64,000 bases of DNA, taken from NCBI RefSeq assembly GCF_942548115.1, contig NZ_OW824151.1:992001-1056000 (forward strand). Reading direction: 5' to 3'. The first letter of the stretch is position 1. Each line of letters opens with the position of its first letter. Positions 1 to 10,174 of the stretch are shown in pieces. This DNA is from Aeromicrobium sp. Leaf245. Lineage in GTDB: Bacteria; Actinomycetota; Actinomycetes; Propionibacteriales; Nocardioidaceae. A program made the translations under genes and the position numbers. The notes below the pieces were generated by a model. The model was not told the origin of the DNA and made no database searches. It saw only the letters and a list, made by a program, of their open reading frames with translations.

Positions 1-1037
1 TCGCGCAGGGCACGGCGACGAAGCTGTCACGTCCGGGGCCCGACCTGTCGCCGGCGGAGGCCGACGACGTCGTCGGCGAGCTGCGGGAGGCGGCGGCCCG
101 GTCCACCGGCCCGGTCCGCGAGTTCTCCGACCTCCACGCACCCGACACCGTCCAGGCGCAGGCGCCGGTGCTCGTGGTCGACCGGCCTCGATGGATCGAG
201 GCGAACCTCGGCACCTTCGAGGTGCTGATGGACCCGGTCGTGGCCCGCATCGAGGCGGGGCGGCCGCGCAGCGGTCTGGCCCACGCCGTCGGCAGCCGGG
301 TGAGCGGTGCCGAGATCGGCGGACTGGTGGCACTGCTGTCGGGCAAGGTGCTGGGCCAGTTCGACCCGTTCTGGACCGGGCCGCGCGGCGAGGGCGGCCG
401 GCTGCTGCTCGTCGCGCCGAACATCGTCCACGTGGAGCGCTCGCTCGACGTCGACCCGCACGACTTCCGGCTGTGGGTGTGCCTGCACGAGGAGACCCAC
501 CGGGTGCAGTTCACGGCCGTGCCGTGGATGCGCGACCACCTCCGCGGCTTGATCGACGAGCTGACCGCCGCCACGGACCTCGACTCCGAGGCCGTGCAGC
601 GCTTCCTCACCGAGGGCGTGGGCGAGCTGGTCAAGGTCCTGCGGGGCACCTCCGACGCCTCTCTCGCCGAGCTGTTCCAGAACGAGCGGCAGAAGGCCGT
701 CGTCGACCGGATCACCGGCGTCATGTCGCTGCTCGAGGGCCACGCCGACGTCGTCATGGACGGCGTGGGGCCCGACGTGATCCCGTCGGTCGCCACGATC
801 CGCAAGCGGTTCGACCAGCGACGTCAGGGCGGCGGCGGGCTCGACCGGGTGCTGCGGCGTCTGCTGGGCCTGGAGTCCAAGATGCGTCAGTACCGCGACG
901 GGGCCGTGTTCGTCCGCGAGGTCAACGAGAAGGTCGGGCTGTCGGGCTTCAACGCGGTGTGGGAACGGCCGGAGAACCTGCCCGACCGTGCCGAGATCCT
1001 CGACCCCGCCGCCTGGGTGGCGCGGGTGCACGGCTGA
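1..1037 (+). CDS. Zinc-dependent metalloprotease, DUF2342 family (5' partial)
   Basis: The reading frame is open from the window edge (first full codon at position 3), so the N-terminus lies upstream; 344 residues are visible. A zincin motif HEETH is encoded at 486-500, inside a VCLHEETHRVQF context typical of the actinobacterial DUF2342 / Zincin_2 putative hydrolases, some of which sit next to F420 genes. The substrate is not established for this family. It lies directly upstream of tilS and hpt, the usual actinobacterial arrangement. The 22-nt gap to tilS suggests one transcript. Family assignment is firm; physiological role is unknown. Confidence 0.85.
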   Translation, partial: AQGTATKLSRPGPDLSPAEADDVVGELREAAARSTGPVREFSDLHAPDTVQAQAPVLVVDRPRWIEANLGTFEVLMDPVVARIEAGRPRSGLAHAVGSRVSGAEIGGLVALLSGKVLGQFDPFWTGPRGEGGRLLLVAPNIVHVERSLDVDPHDFRLWVCLHEETHRVQFTAVPWMRDHLRGLIDELTAATDLDSEAVQRFLTEGVGELVKVLRGTSDASLAELFQNERQKAVVDRITGVMSLLEGHADVVMDGVGPDVIPSVATIRKRFDQRRQGGGGLDRVLRRLLGLESKMRQYRDGAVFVREVNEKVGLSGFNAVWERPENLPDRAEILDPAAWVARVHG

Positions 1038-1059
1038 GCGACGGGCCGGGAGCCGCGGC

Positions 1060-2007
1060 GTGAGGCTGCTCGACGCGGAAGCGCGTGGTCGGGCGGGCGT
1101 GCGCGACGCCCTCGCCGACGTCGCACCGGACGCACCGGTGGTGCTCGGCGTCTCCGGCGGGGCCGACTCGCTCGCGCTGGCGGTCTGCGCCGCGTTCGTG
1201 GCCGACCGTGACGACCGAAGCGCGCGCGTCGTGGTGGTCGACCACGGTCTCCAGGACGGGTCGGACGCGGTGGCGGCCCGCGCGGTCGAGCAGGTGCGCT
1301 CGCTCGGCCTGCCCGGCGGCGCGGTCCGTGTGCAGGTGGGGACCGTCGGCGGGCCCGAGGCCGCAGCGCGTGCGGCACGCCGGGCGGCCCTGCTCGAGGC
1401 CGCGGGTGGCGAAGGCGTGGTGCTGCTGGCGCACACCCTGGACGACCAGGCCGAGACCGTGCTGCTCGGACTGGGCCGGGGCTCGGGGCCGCGCTCGCTC
1501 GCCGGCATGGCAGCGCGCGACGGGCGCTGGCGTCGGCCGTTCCTCGGTCTGCGCCGGTCCGACACCGAGGCGGTGTGCCGCGCCCACGACCTGGTCTGGT
1601 GGACCGATCCGCACAACGCCGACCCCGCCTACCGTCGTGCCAGGCTCCGGCACGAGGTGCTTCCCCTGCTCGACGACGTGCTGGGCTCGGGGGTGCCGGA
1701 GGCGCTCGCCCGCACCGCCGACCAGCTGCGTCACGACACGACGCTGCTCGACGAGCTGGCGGGCCAGGTCGAGGACGCCGCCGACGTCGCGACGCTCGTG
1801 GCTCTCCCGCCTGCGCTGCGGTCCCGGGTGCTCCGCCGACTCGCGCTCGAGGCCGGCGCCGTCCCCGGGGAGCTCGGTTCGGTCCACCTCGCCGCGCTCG
1901 ACCGTCTCGTCACCGACTGGCACGGCCAGGACCGGGTCGAGCTGCCCGGTCACGTCGCGCTGACGCGGACGGCAGGCCGGCTCCACCGGATCGGCGGCGG
2001 TCCCTGA
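1060..2007 (+). CDS. tilS: tRNA(Ile)-lysidine synthase TilS
   Basis: ATP-dependent enzyme that converts C34 of the tRNA-Ile CAU anticodon to lysidine, switching it from Met to Ile decoding. The PP-loop ATP-pyrophosphatase signature SGGADS lies near residue 30, followed by LVVVDHGLQ-like and AHTLDDQAETVLL segments characteristic of TilS. At 315 aa it is a normal actinobacterial length, shorter than the E. coli protein. GTG 1060 is chosen because it opens the conserved N-terminus and follows the protease stop closely; the frame stays open upstream inside the preceding gene. hpt follows 54 nt later, a pairing conserved across bacteria. Confidence 0.93.
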   Translation: MRLLDAEARGRAGVRDALADVAPDAPVVLGVSGGADSLALAVCAAFVADRDDRSARVVVVDHGLQDGSDAVAARAVEQVRSLGLPGGAVRVQVGTVGGPEAAARAARRAALLEAAGGEGVVLLAHTLDDQAETVLLGLGRGSGPRSLAGMAARDGRWRRPFLGLRRSDTEAVCRAHDLVWWTDPHNADPAYRRARLRHEVLPLLDDVLGSGVPEALARTADQLRHDTTLLDELAGQVEDAADVATLVALPPALRSRVLRRLALEAGAVPGELGSVHLAALDRLVTDWHGQDRVELPGHVALTRTAGRLHRIGGGP

Positions 2008-2061
2008 TCCGATCGGGGCGGTCCTCGTCCGTGCCGAGGGGTGCTGTGGGAGGCTGAGTCC

Positions 2062-2619
2062 GTGGACATCCAGCACGTCGAGTCCGACCTCGACCTCGAC
2101 CAGACCCTGTTCACCGAGGAGCAGATCGTCGCGCGGCTGCGCGAGATCGCGCGCCAGGTCGAGACGGACTACGCCGGTCGCGACCTGCTCCTGGTCGGCG
2201 TGCTCAAGGGCGCCGTCATGGTGATGGCCGACCTCGCGCGCAGCTTCGACCGCCACGTCGAGATGGACTGGATGGCGGTCTCGTCCTACGGCTCCGGCAC
2301 CACGTCGTCCGGCGTGGTCCGCATCCTCAAGGACCTCGACACCGACATCTCGGGCCGTGACGTCCTCATCGTCGAGGACATCATCGACACCGGCCTGACG
2401 CTGTCGTGGCTCGTGACCAACCTGCGTTCCCGCGGTCCGGCCTCGGTCGAGATCGCCACGCTCCTGCGCAAGCCCGACGCGCTGCAGATGGACGTCGACG
2501 TGAAGTACGTCGGCTTCGACATCCCCAACGCGTTCGTCGTGGGCTACGGCCTGGACTACTCCGAGCAGTACCGCAACCTGCGCAGCATCGGGACGCTGGC
2601 GCCCCACGTGTACTCCTGA
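2062..2619 (+). CDS. hpt: Hypoxanthine(-guanine) phosphoribosyltransferase
   Basis: Purine salvage enzyme transferring the phosphoribosyl group of PRPP to hypoxanthine or guanine, giving IMP or GMP. The PRPP-binding motif [14 protein letters not shown] is intact, and the [10 protein letters not shown] flexible-loop region precedes it. Length 185 aa fits the family. GTG 2062 has a GGGAGG ribosome-binding site eight nt upstream and gives the usual N-terminus; an upstream in-frame start at 2041 would overlap that site. It sits between tilS and ftsH, the standard gram-positive order tilS-hpt-ftsH. Confidence 0.95.
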   Translation: MDIQHVESDLDLDQTLFTEEQIVARLREIARQVETDYAGRDLLLVGVLKGAVMVMADLARSFDRHVEMDWMAVSSYGSGTTSSGVVRILKDLDTDISGRDVLIVEDIIDTGLTLSWLVTNLRSRGPASVEIATLLRKPDALQMDVDVKYVGFDIPNAFVVGYGLDYSEQYRNLRSIGTLAPHVYS

Positions 2620-2775
2620 GAGCACGTCCCGATCCAGCGGGAACGTCACGGTTCGCGTGAGCGTTCTGCCAGTACGGGATCGGCAGGTCGGACTTCGTCC
2701 TGACGTGTACGGTTCCTGTGTCGGCGGCGAGGGCCGCCGACCGAGCACACGAGGAGGAGTGGGCCCCGCCGGCCC

Positions 2776-4797
<2,022 letters not shown>

Positions 4798-4810
4798 GGA
4801 CGAGGACAGC

Positions 4811-5386
4811 ATGAGCGTCGACGTCGAGCGCGCCGCAGCGGCGGTGCGCGAGCTGCTGATCGCCGTCGGGGAGGACCCCGACCGTGACGGCCTGAAGGAG
4901 ACCCCGGACCGCGTGGCCCGGTCGTACGCCGAGCTGCTGGCCGGTCTCGACCAGGACCCGCGCGAGGTCCTCACGGCCACGTTCGACGTCGGTCACGACG
5001 AGCTGGTGCTCGTGAAGGACATCGAGCTGTGGTCGATGTGCGAGCACCACCTGGTGCCGTTCACCGGGGTCGCGCACGTGGGCTACATCCCGCGATCCGA
5101 CGGGTTCGTCACCGGCCTGTCCAAGCTGGCCCGGCTCGTCGACGTCTTCGCCCGTCGGCCCCAGGTGCAGGAGCGGCTCACCACCCAGATCGCCGACGCC
5201 CTCACCGAGGTGCTGGAACCGCGCGGCGTGATCGTCGTGATCGAGGCCGAGCACCTGTGCATGACCATGCGCGGCGTCCGCAAGGGCGGCGCCCGGACGG
5301 TCACCAGCGCCGTGCGCGGACAGCTGCGCGACCCCGCCACCCGGGCCGAGGCGATGGGGCTCATCACGAGCGGTGGCGCTCGGTGA
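4811..5386 (+). CDS. folE: GTP cyclohydrolase I
   Basis: First step of tetrahydrofolate synthesis: GTP to 7,8-dihydroneopterin triphosphate plus formate. The 191-aa protein has the zinc/active-site segment [11 protein letters not shown], the [10 protein letters not shown] helix and the second zinc cysteine in [11 protein letters not shown], all diagnostic of type IA FolE. ATG 4811 follows a GAGGA site and lies 13 nt after the ftsH stop. It heads folE-folP-NTF2-folB-folK, in which every junction is short or overlapping, so the genes are almost certainly co-transcribed. Confidence 0.96.
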   Translation: MSVDVERAAAAVRELLIAVGEDPDRDGLKETPDRVARSYAELLAGLDQDPREVLTATFDVGHDELVLVKDIELWSMCEHHLVPFTGVAHVGYIPRSDGFVTGLSKLARLVDVFARRPQVQERLTTQIADALTEVLEPRGVIVVIEAEHLCMTMRGVRKGGARTVTSAVRGQLRDPATRAEAMGLITSGGAR

Positions 5387-5399
5387 CCGGGGCCTGCTG

Positions 5400-6275
5400 A
5401 TGGGGCTCGCACCCGCACAGGTGCTGGAGCCCATCGGGCGGTGCCGGGTCATGGGCGTCGTCAACGTGACGCCCGACTCGTTCTCCGACGGCGGACGCTG
5501 GTTCGACCTCGACAGCGCGGTCCGGCACGGGCGTGAGCTGGCCCAGGCCGGCGCCGACCTCGTCGACGTGGGTGGTGAGTCCACGCGCCCCGGCGCGGTG
5601 CGCGTCGACCTCGACGAGGAGCTGCGCCGCGTCGTGCCCGTGGTGCGCGAGCTGGCTGCCGACGGCGTGGCCGTCTCGGTCGACACGATGCGCGCCGACG
5701 TGGCCGAGGCGGCGCTGGACGCCGGCGCCGTGCTCGTGAACGACGTGTCCGGCGGCCGTGCCGACGCCCGCATGGTGCCGCTCGCCGCCGAGCGCGACGT
5801 CCCGCTGGTGCTCATGCACTGGCGCGGCCACGCCGACCGGATGCAGGACCTCACCCACTACGACGACGTCGTCGCCGACGTGGTCGCCGAGCTCTCCGAG
5901 CGGGTCGAGGAGGCCCTGGCCGCGGGAGTCGACCGGTCCCGCCTCGTGGTCGACCCCGGTCTCGGCTTCTCCAAGACCGGTGGCCAGAACTGGACCGTGC
6001 TCGCCGCGCTCTCCGCCTTCACCGCGCTGGGGCTCCCGATGCTCGTGGCGGCCAGCCGCAAGCGCTTCCTCGGCGAGCTCCTCGCCGACGCCGACGGCAC
6101 GCTGCGGCCCACCGAGGGTCGGGAGGCGGCCACCGTCGCGCTGTCCACGCTGGCCGCGCAGGCCGGGGCGTGGGCCGTGCGGGTGCACGAGGTGGCCGCG
6201 TCGGCCGACGCCGTGCGGGTGGTCGCGCGGATCGCGCAGGAGTCCGTCCCAGGGGGTGTCGACCATGGCCGCTGA
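5400..6275 (+). CDS. folP: Dihydropteroate synthase
   Basis: Condenses 6-hydroxymethyl-dihydropterin pyrophosphate with p-aminobenzoate to give dihydropteroate; sulfonamide target. Conserved motifs are the NVTPDSFSDGG pyrophosphate loop, DVGGESTRPGA, and a C-terminal SRKRFLG lysine/arginine segment. From ATG 5400 the protein is 291 aa. An in-frame GTG at 5373 would overlap the folE stop and add nine residues; the ATG is preferred because it sits closer to the conserved core, but neither start has a strong ribosome-binding site. The 3' end overlaps the next gene by 11 nt. Confidence 0.95.
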   Translation: MGLAPAQVLEPIGRCRVMGVVNVTPDSFSDGGRWFDLDSAVRHGRELAQAGADLVDVGGESTRPGAVRVDLDEELRRVVPVVRELAADGVAVSVDTMRADVAEAALDAGAVLVNDVSGGRADARMVPLAAERDVPLVLMHWRGHADRMQDLTHYDDVVADVVAELSERVEEALAAGVDRSRLVVDPGLGFSKTGGQNWTVLAALSAFTALGLPMLVAASRKRFLGELLADADGTLRPTEGREAATVALSTLAAQAGAWAVRVHEVAASADAVRVVARIAQESVPGGVDHGR

Positions 6276-6714
6276 CGTGCTGGCGCGTCACCGCGCGTTC
6301 TACGACGCGGTGGAGTCCGGCGACCTCGACCTCATGAGCTCGCTGTGGGTGGACTCGCCCAGCGCCCTGTGCGTGCACCCCGGCGCCGAGGCCATCGAGG
6401 GCACCGACGCGGTACTGCGCTCGTGGGCGCTCGTCATGGCGAACGTGGAGTACATCCAGTTCTTCCTCACCGACGTCCAGGTGTCCTGGCCGCTGGGCTC
6501 CGAGGCCGACCTGGCGCTCGTCACGTGCACCGAGAACATCCTCTCGGGGGAGGGCACCGAGTCACCGGAGCAGTTCTCCGGCGGCAAGGCGATCTGCACG
6601 TCGGTGCTCGTCCGGTCCGGCGGCGTGTGGCGACTGTGGTCGCGGCACGCCTCGCCGGTGCTCGACATCGACCCCGAGGCTCCCGAGGAGCCCGGCATGA
6701 CGGAACAGCCCTGA
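6265..6714 (+). CDS. NTF2-like / SnoaL-like domain protein in the folate operon
   Basis: A 149-aa single-domain protein with the N-terminal helix LARHRAFYDAVESGDLD and the WxD...HPG...EGTDAVLRSW pattern of the NTF2/SnoaL_3 fold, which forms a conical barrel binding small ligands and occurs in isomerases, hydrolases and non-catalytic proteins. ATG 6265 has AGGGGG upstream and overlaps the end of folP; folB follows 13 nt later, so it is translationally embedded in the fol operon. No catalytic residues can be assigned by eye. Context suggests a pterin/folate-related role, but that is inference. Confidence 0.85.
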   Translation: MAADVLARHRAFYDAVESGDLDLMSSLWVDSPSALCVHPGAEAIEGTDAVLRSWALVMANVEYIQFFLTDVQVSWPLGSEADLALVTCTENILSGEGTESPEQFSGGKAICTSVLVRSGGVWRLWSRHASPVLDIDPEAPEEPGMTEQP

Positions 6715-6727
6715 TGGAGGAGCACTG

Positions 6728-7105
6728 ATGGCATGTCCTGACGGTCTCGACCGCATCGACCTGAGCGGCGTGACGGCCTTCGGCCACCACGGCGTGCTCG
6801 AGCACGAGCGCCGGTTCGGCCAGACCTTCGTGGTCGACGTGAGCCTCGGCATCGACCTGGGACCGGCCGGGTCGAGCGACGACCTGACGGCGACCGTCAA
6901 CTACGCCGAGGTCGCCGAGATGGTCCAGGCCGTGGTCACCGGGGAGCCGGTGGACCTGATTGAGTCCCTCGCCCTCCGTATGGTGGACTGGTGCCTGGCA
7001 CGTCCGTCCGTGGAATGGGCGAGCGTGACCGTGCACAAGCCCCAAGCGCCCATCGCGGTGACGTTCTCCGACGTCAGCGTGACGATAGAGCGGAGCCACC
7101 AGTGA
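6728..7105 (+). CDS. folB: Dihydroneopterin aldolase
   Basis: Cleaves 7,8-dihydroneopterin to 6-hydroxymethyl-7,8-dihydropterin and glycolaldehyde. The 125-aa protein begins with the family's DRIDLSGVTAFGHHGVLEHER segment and contains the NYAEVAEMV and LIESLALRM helices carrying the conserved active-site Glu; the C-terminal VTVHKPQAPI strand carries the conserved Lys. ATG 6728 follows a GGAGG site at 6717-6721. Its stop overlaps the folK start (GTGA), indicating translational coupling. Confidence 0.94.
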   Translation: MACPDGLDRIDLSGVTAFGHHGVLEHERRFGQTFVVDVSLGIDLGPAGSSDDLTATVNYAEVAEMVQAVVTGEPVDLIESLALRMVDWCLARPSVEWASVTVHKPQAPIAVTFSDVSVTIERSHQ

Positions 7106-7665
7106 CCGAATCGCCCACGCCGTACGTGCTGGACGCCGACACCATGACGGGTGGCATGCGTCCCATCCGCCAGGCCGTCATCGCGATCGGGTCGAACCTG
7201 GGCGACCGGCTGAACCGTCTCCAGGGCGCGGTGTCCGCCCTCGAGGACACCCCTGAGGTCCAGGTCGTGTCCGTGTCGTCGGTCTACGAGACCGAGCCGG
7301 TCGGCACGCCCGACGGGTCGGGGGCCTTCCTCAACGCCGTCGTGCTCCTCGACACGACCCTCACGGTGCACACGCTGCTCGACCGCGCCCACGCCATCGA
7401 GGACGCCTTCGGACGCGAGCGCTCGGAGCCGGGCGCCCCGCGCACCCTCGACGTCGACCTGGTCGTCGTCGGCGACCGCATCGCCGACGACGAGACCCTC
7501 ACGCTGCCGCACCCGCGGGCGCACGAGCGTGGCTTCGTGCTCGTCCCGTGGCTCGAGATCGACCCCGAGGGCGAGATCCCCGGCAAGGGATTCGTGGCCG
7601 ACCTCGTCGGCGACGTCGACACGTCCGGCGTCGTCCGGCGAGAGGATCTCGAGATCCTTCTGTGA
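7102..7665 (+). CDS. folK: 6-hydroxymethyl-7,8-dihydropterin pyrophosphokinase
   Basis: Transfers pyrophosphate from ATP to 6-hydroxymethyl-dihydropterin, producing the FolP substrate. Signature segments are AIGSNLGDRLNRLQ, SSVYETEPVG, FLNAVVLLDT and the RTLDVDLVVVG acidic metal site; the family tail LPHPRAHERGFVLVPW is also intact. 187 aa, with an N-terminal extension of about 20 residues before the core. GTG 7102 overlaps the folB stop. The TGA at 7663-7665 overlaps the next start, so the operon continues into the DUF3180 gene. Confidence 0.95.
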   Translation: MTESPTPYVLDADTMTGGMRPIRQAVIAIGSNLGDRLNRLQGAVSALEDTPEVQVVSVSSVYETEPVGTPDGSGAFLNAVVLLDTTLTVHTLLDRAHAIEDAFGRERSEPGAPRTLDVDLVVVGDRIADDETLTLPHPRAHERGFVLVPWLEIDPEGEIPGKGFVADLVGDVDTSGVVRREDLEILL

Positions 7666-8153
7666 TGCACGCCGGGCGGACGACCGCCGTCCACGTCGCC
7701 GCCCTGGTCGCCGTAGGGCTGCTGCTGGGATCGGTCGTCCGGCCCGCGTCGTTGCGTCTCGGCCTGTCGCCGCCGCGGCCCGGCTGGCTGGTGGCCGTGC
7801 TGCTCCTGGCGCTGGCGGCCCTCGTGGCAGCGGTCGCCTGGAGCACCTGGCAGAGCCTGCACCAGCGCAAGCAGCGGATGACCTCCCAGCACGCCGTGAC
7901 CCTGCTCGCCATGGCGAAGGCGTGCAGCATCGTCGGGGCGCTCTCGGTGGGCGCCTACGGCGGCTTCGCTCTCTCCTTCGTGCGTGACTGGGACACGATG
8001 TTCGGTCAGGACCGGGTGCTGCAGGGGGGCCTCGCCTCCGTCTCCGGCCTCCTCCTCCTCGTCGCAGCGCTCCTGCTCGAGCGCACCCTGCACGTGCCCC
8101 AGCCCGACGACGAGGACGACGACGCCCCTCCCGGCGCCGCGACGGCGGCGTAG
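7665..8153 (+). CDS. DUF3180 membrane protein
   Basis: A 162-aa integral membrane protein with about four hydrophobic segments (residues 10-28, 40-61, 84-104 and 121-141) and an acidic, Ala-rich C-terminal tail. It matches the position and pattern of the DUF3180 protein that follows folK in many actinobacteria (Rv3605c-like). Function unknown. The ATG at 7665 shares its A with the folK stop; a GTG at 7662 is an alternative. It is the last gene of the fol operon and is followed by a palindromic repeat array. Confidence 0.85.
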   Translation: MHAGRTTAVHVAALVAVGLLLGSVVRPASLRLGLSPPRPGWLVAVLLLALAALVAAVAWSTWQSLHQRKQRMTSQHAVTLLAMAKACSIVGALSVGAYGGFALSFVRDWDTMFGQDRVLQGGLASVSGLLLLVAALLLERTLHVPQPDDEDDDAPPGAATAA

Positions 8154-8199
8154 CTCGGCCGGGTCGCCGGACCACCTTGGAGTGACGCCGATCCGCCCC

Positions 8200-8464
8200 C
8201 ATCGGTGGATCCTCAACCGCAGCGCGCGTTCTGATGTTGCGCATCCACCGATGGCGGGGGACGTGGTGGTCATCGGTGGATCCTCAACCGCAGGTCGCGT
8301 TCTGATGTTGCGCATCCACCGATGGCGGGGGACGTGGTGGCATCGGTGGATCCTCAACCGCAGGTCGCGTTCTGATGTTGCGCATCCACCGATGGCGGGG
8401 GACGTGGTGGCATCGGTGGATCCTCAACCGCAGCGCGCGTCCTGATGTTGCGCATCCACCGATG
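8200..8464. repeat. Four tandem palindromic (REP-like) units, about 70-bp period
   Basis: Four near-identical units start at 8200, 8271, 8341 and 8411. Each carries the arms CATCGGTGGAT and ATCCACCGATG around a roughly 32-nt centre with further pairable segments (CAAC/GTTG, CAG/CTG), so each can fold into a long imperfect hairpin. Units are separated by a nearly constant GC-rich linker of 16-17 nt (GCGGGGGACGTGGTGG). The centres differ only at one dinucleotide and a few bases. The array fills the gap between the convergent fol operon and DUF885 gene; it may act as a bidirectional transcription barrier. Bases 8154-8199 show no further feature. Confidence 0.95.
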
Positions 8465-8482
8465 GGCGGCGGGGCGTGCTGC

Positions 8483-10174
8483 TCAGACCAGCGTGGCGCG
8501 CAGCGTGTCGAGCCCGACGGAGCCGAGGCTCAGCGCCCGGCGGTGGAACTCCTTGAGGTCCGGACCGTGCTCACGGACCCAGGCGTCGCGGACCTGCTCC
8601 CAGATGCGCTGGCCGACCTTGTAGCTGGGCGCCTGGCCCGGCCAGCCGAGGTAGCGGTTCACCTCGAAGCGCACGAACGGGGCGTTCATGTTCACGTGCT
8701 CGGCCATGAACGCGAAGGCGTGCTCGGCGGTCCAGGGACCGTCGCCGTCGGGACGGGGCAGCTCGAGGTGCACCCCGAGGTCGAGCACCACCCGGGCCGC
8801 CCGCATGCGCTGGCCGTCGAGCATGCCGAGCCGGTCGGCGGGGGAGTCGAGGTAGCCCAGGTCGGCCATGAGCCGCTCGGCGTACAACGCCCAGCCCTCG
8901 CCGTGTCCGGAGGTCCAGAGGGCCCCGCGACGCCAGGCGTTCAGCTCGGCGGCGTTCCACACCGCATAGCCGCACTGGAGGTGGTGGCCGGGCACGCCCT
9001 CGTGGTAGACGGTGGTCAGCTCGCGCCAGGTGTCGAATTCCGTGACACCCTCCGGCACGCTCCACCACATGCGCCCCGGGCGGGCGAAGTCGTCGCTCGG
9101 CGGCGTGTAGTAGATGCCGCCCTCCTGGGTGGGCGCGATGCGGCACTCGAGCGAGCGCATGATGTCGGGCACGTCGAAGTGGGTGCGCCCCAGCTCCTCG
9201 ACGGCGCGGTCGCTCGTCTCCTGCATCCAGGCCTGCAGGGCGTCGGTGCCCACCAGCCGGTGCTCGGGGGAGGACTCGAGGTGCGCGACGGCCTCGGCCA
9301 CCGACGCTCCGGGCAGGACCTGCTGCGCGACGGCCTCCTGCTCGCGGACCATGCGGTCGAGCTCCTCGAGCCCCCAGTCGTACGTCTCCTCGAGGTCGAC
9401 GGCCGCGCCCAGGAAGCCGCGCGAGGCGAGGGCGTACCGGTCGCGGCCGCAGGCGTCGCGCTCTCGGGCCGCCGGGGCCAGCTCGTCGGCCAGGAAGGTC
9501 GCCAGCTCGGCGTACGCGGCCCGCGCGCCGTCGGCGCCGCGCCGCAGGTCGGCCTGCAGCGACGCCGGCACGGACGCGGACGCGGCGGCGTCGGCCAGCT
9601 CGTCGAAGAACGCGCCGGCCTCGGCCTGGCGTCGGGCCTGGTCGACGACCTCGACCACCTGGCGGCGCGCCGGGATGTCGCCGGCGCGGATCCCGGAGCG
9701 CAGCGACTCGGTGTACCCGGCGAGCGCACCCGGCAGGTTCGCGAGGCGGGTGGCGACGCCGGACCAGCCGTCGACGTCGTCGCGCGGCATCAGGTCGAAG
9801 ACGTCGCGCACGTTCTGCACGGGCGAGGCGATCACGTTGAGGTCGCTGCGCCAGGTGCCGGCGTCGTGCTCCTCGACGTGCAGGTCGAGCACGCGCACGA
9901 GCTCCGCGTGCGTGACGACGTCGACGTCGTCACGCGGCTCCACGTGGTCGAGCCGGCGACGCATGGCGCGTGCCGCGTCGGCGTACGCCTCGTGCCCCGA
10001 CGGCGACAGGTCGGCGTACTCGCCATCGCGTCCCGGCCGGCCGAGGGAGACGTGCCACTCGGGCTCGTGCTCGAGCACCACGTCGAGCCACTCCTCGGCC
10101 AGGACGTCGACGGCCGACGGGACCCGCCCCGACCGCTGCGACCCCGACTCCCGCTGCCCCGAGGCGTCAGCCAC
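8483..10174 (-). CDS. DUF885 family (putative metallo-carboxypeptidase) protein
   Basis: The 563-aa protein has the C-terminal zincin-like core of DUF885 proteins: the HEGVPGHHLQ motif and, downstream, SGHGEGWALYAERL with a conserved Glu. These resemble M32-type thermostable carboxypeptidase signatures, so a peptidase is likely but unproven; no signal peptide is apparent, suggesting a cytoplasmic enzyme. GTG 10174 overlaps the stop of the upstream pyruvyl transferase-like gene by 8 nt, which supports this start over a longer frame and implies translational coupling. The gene ends 19 nt from the palindromic array. Confidence 0.85.
   Translation of the reverse strand: MADASGQRESGSQRSGRVPSAVDVLAEEWLDVVLEHEPEWHVSLGRPGRDGEYADLSPSGHEAYADAARAMRRRLDHVEPRDDVDVVTHAELVRVLDLHVEEHDAGTWRSDLNVIASPVQNVRDVFDLMPRDDVDGWSGVATRLANLPGALAGYTESLRSGIRAGDIPARRQVVEVVDQARRQAEAGAFFDELADAAASASVPASLQADLRRGADGARAAYAELATFLADELAPAARERDACGRDRYALASRGFLGAAVDLEETYDWGLEELDRMVREQEAVAQQVLPGASVAEAVAHLESSPEHRLVGTDALQAWMQETSDRAVEELGRTHFDVPDIMRSLECRIAPTQEGGIYYTPPSDDFARPGRMWWSVPEGVTEFDTWRELTTVYHEGVPGHHLQCGYAVWNAAELNAWRRGALWTSGHGEGWALYAERLMADLGYLDSPADRLGMLDGQRMRAARVVLDLGVHLELPRPDGDGPWTAEHAFAFMAEHVNMNAPFVRFEVNRYLGWPGQAPSYKVGQRIWEQVRDAWVREHGPDLKEFHRRALSLGSVGLDTLRATLV

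Noticed and set aside
8200-8464. CRISPR array from the evenly spaced repeats
   Set aside because: The spacers are themselves nearly identical (16-17 nt), the units are long palindromes, and there are no cas genes.
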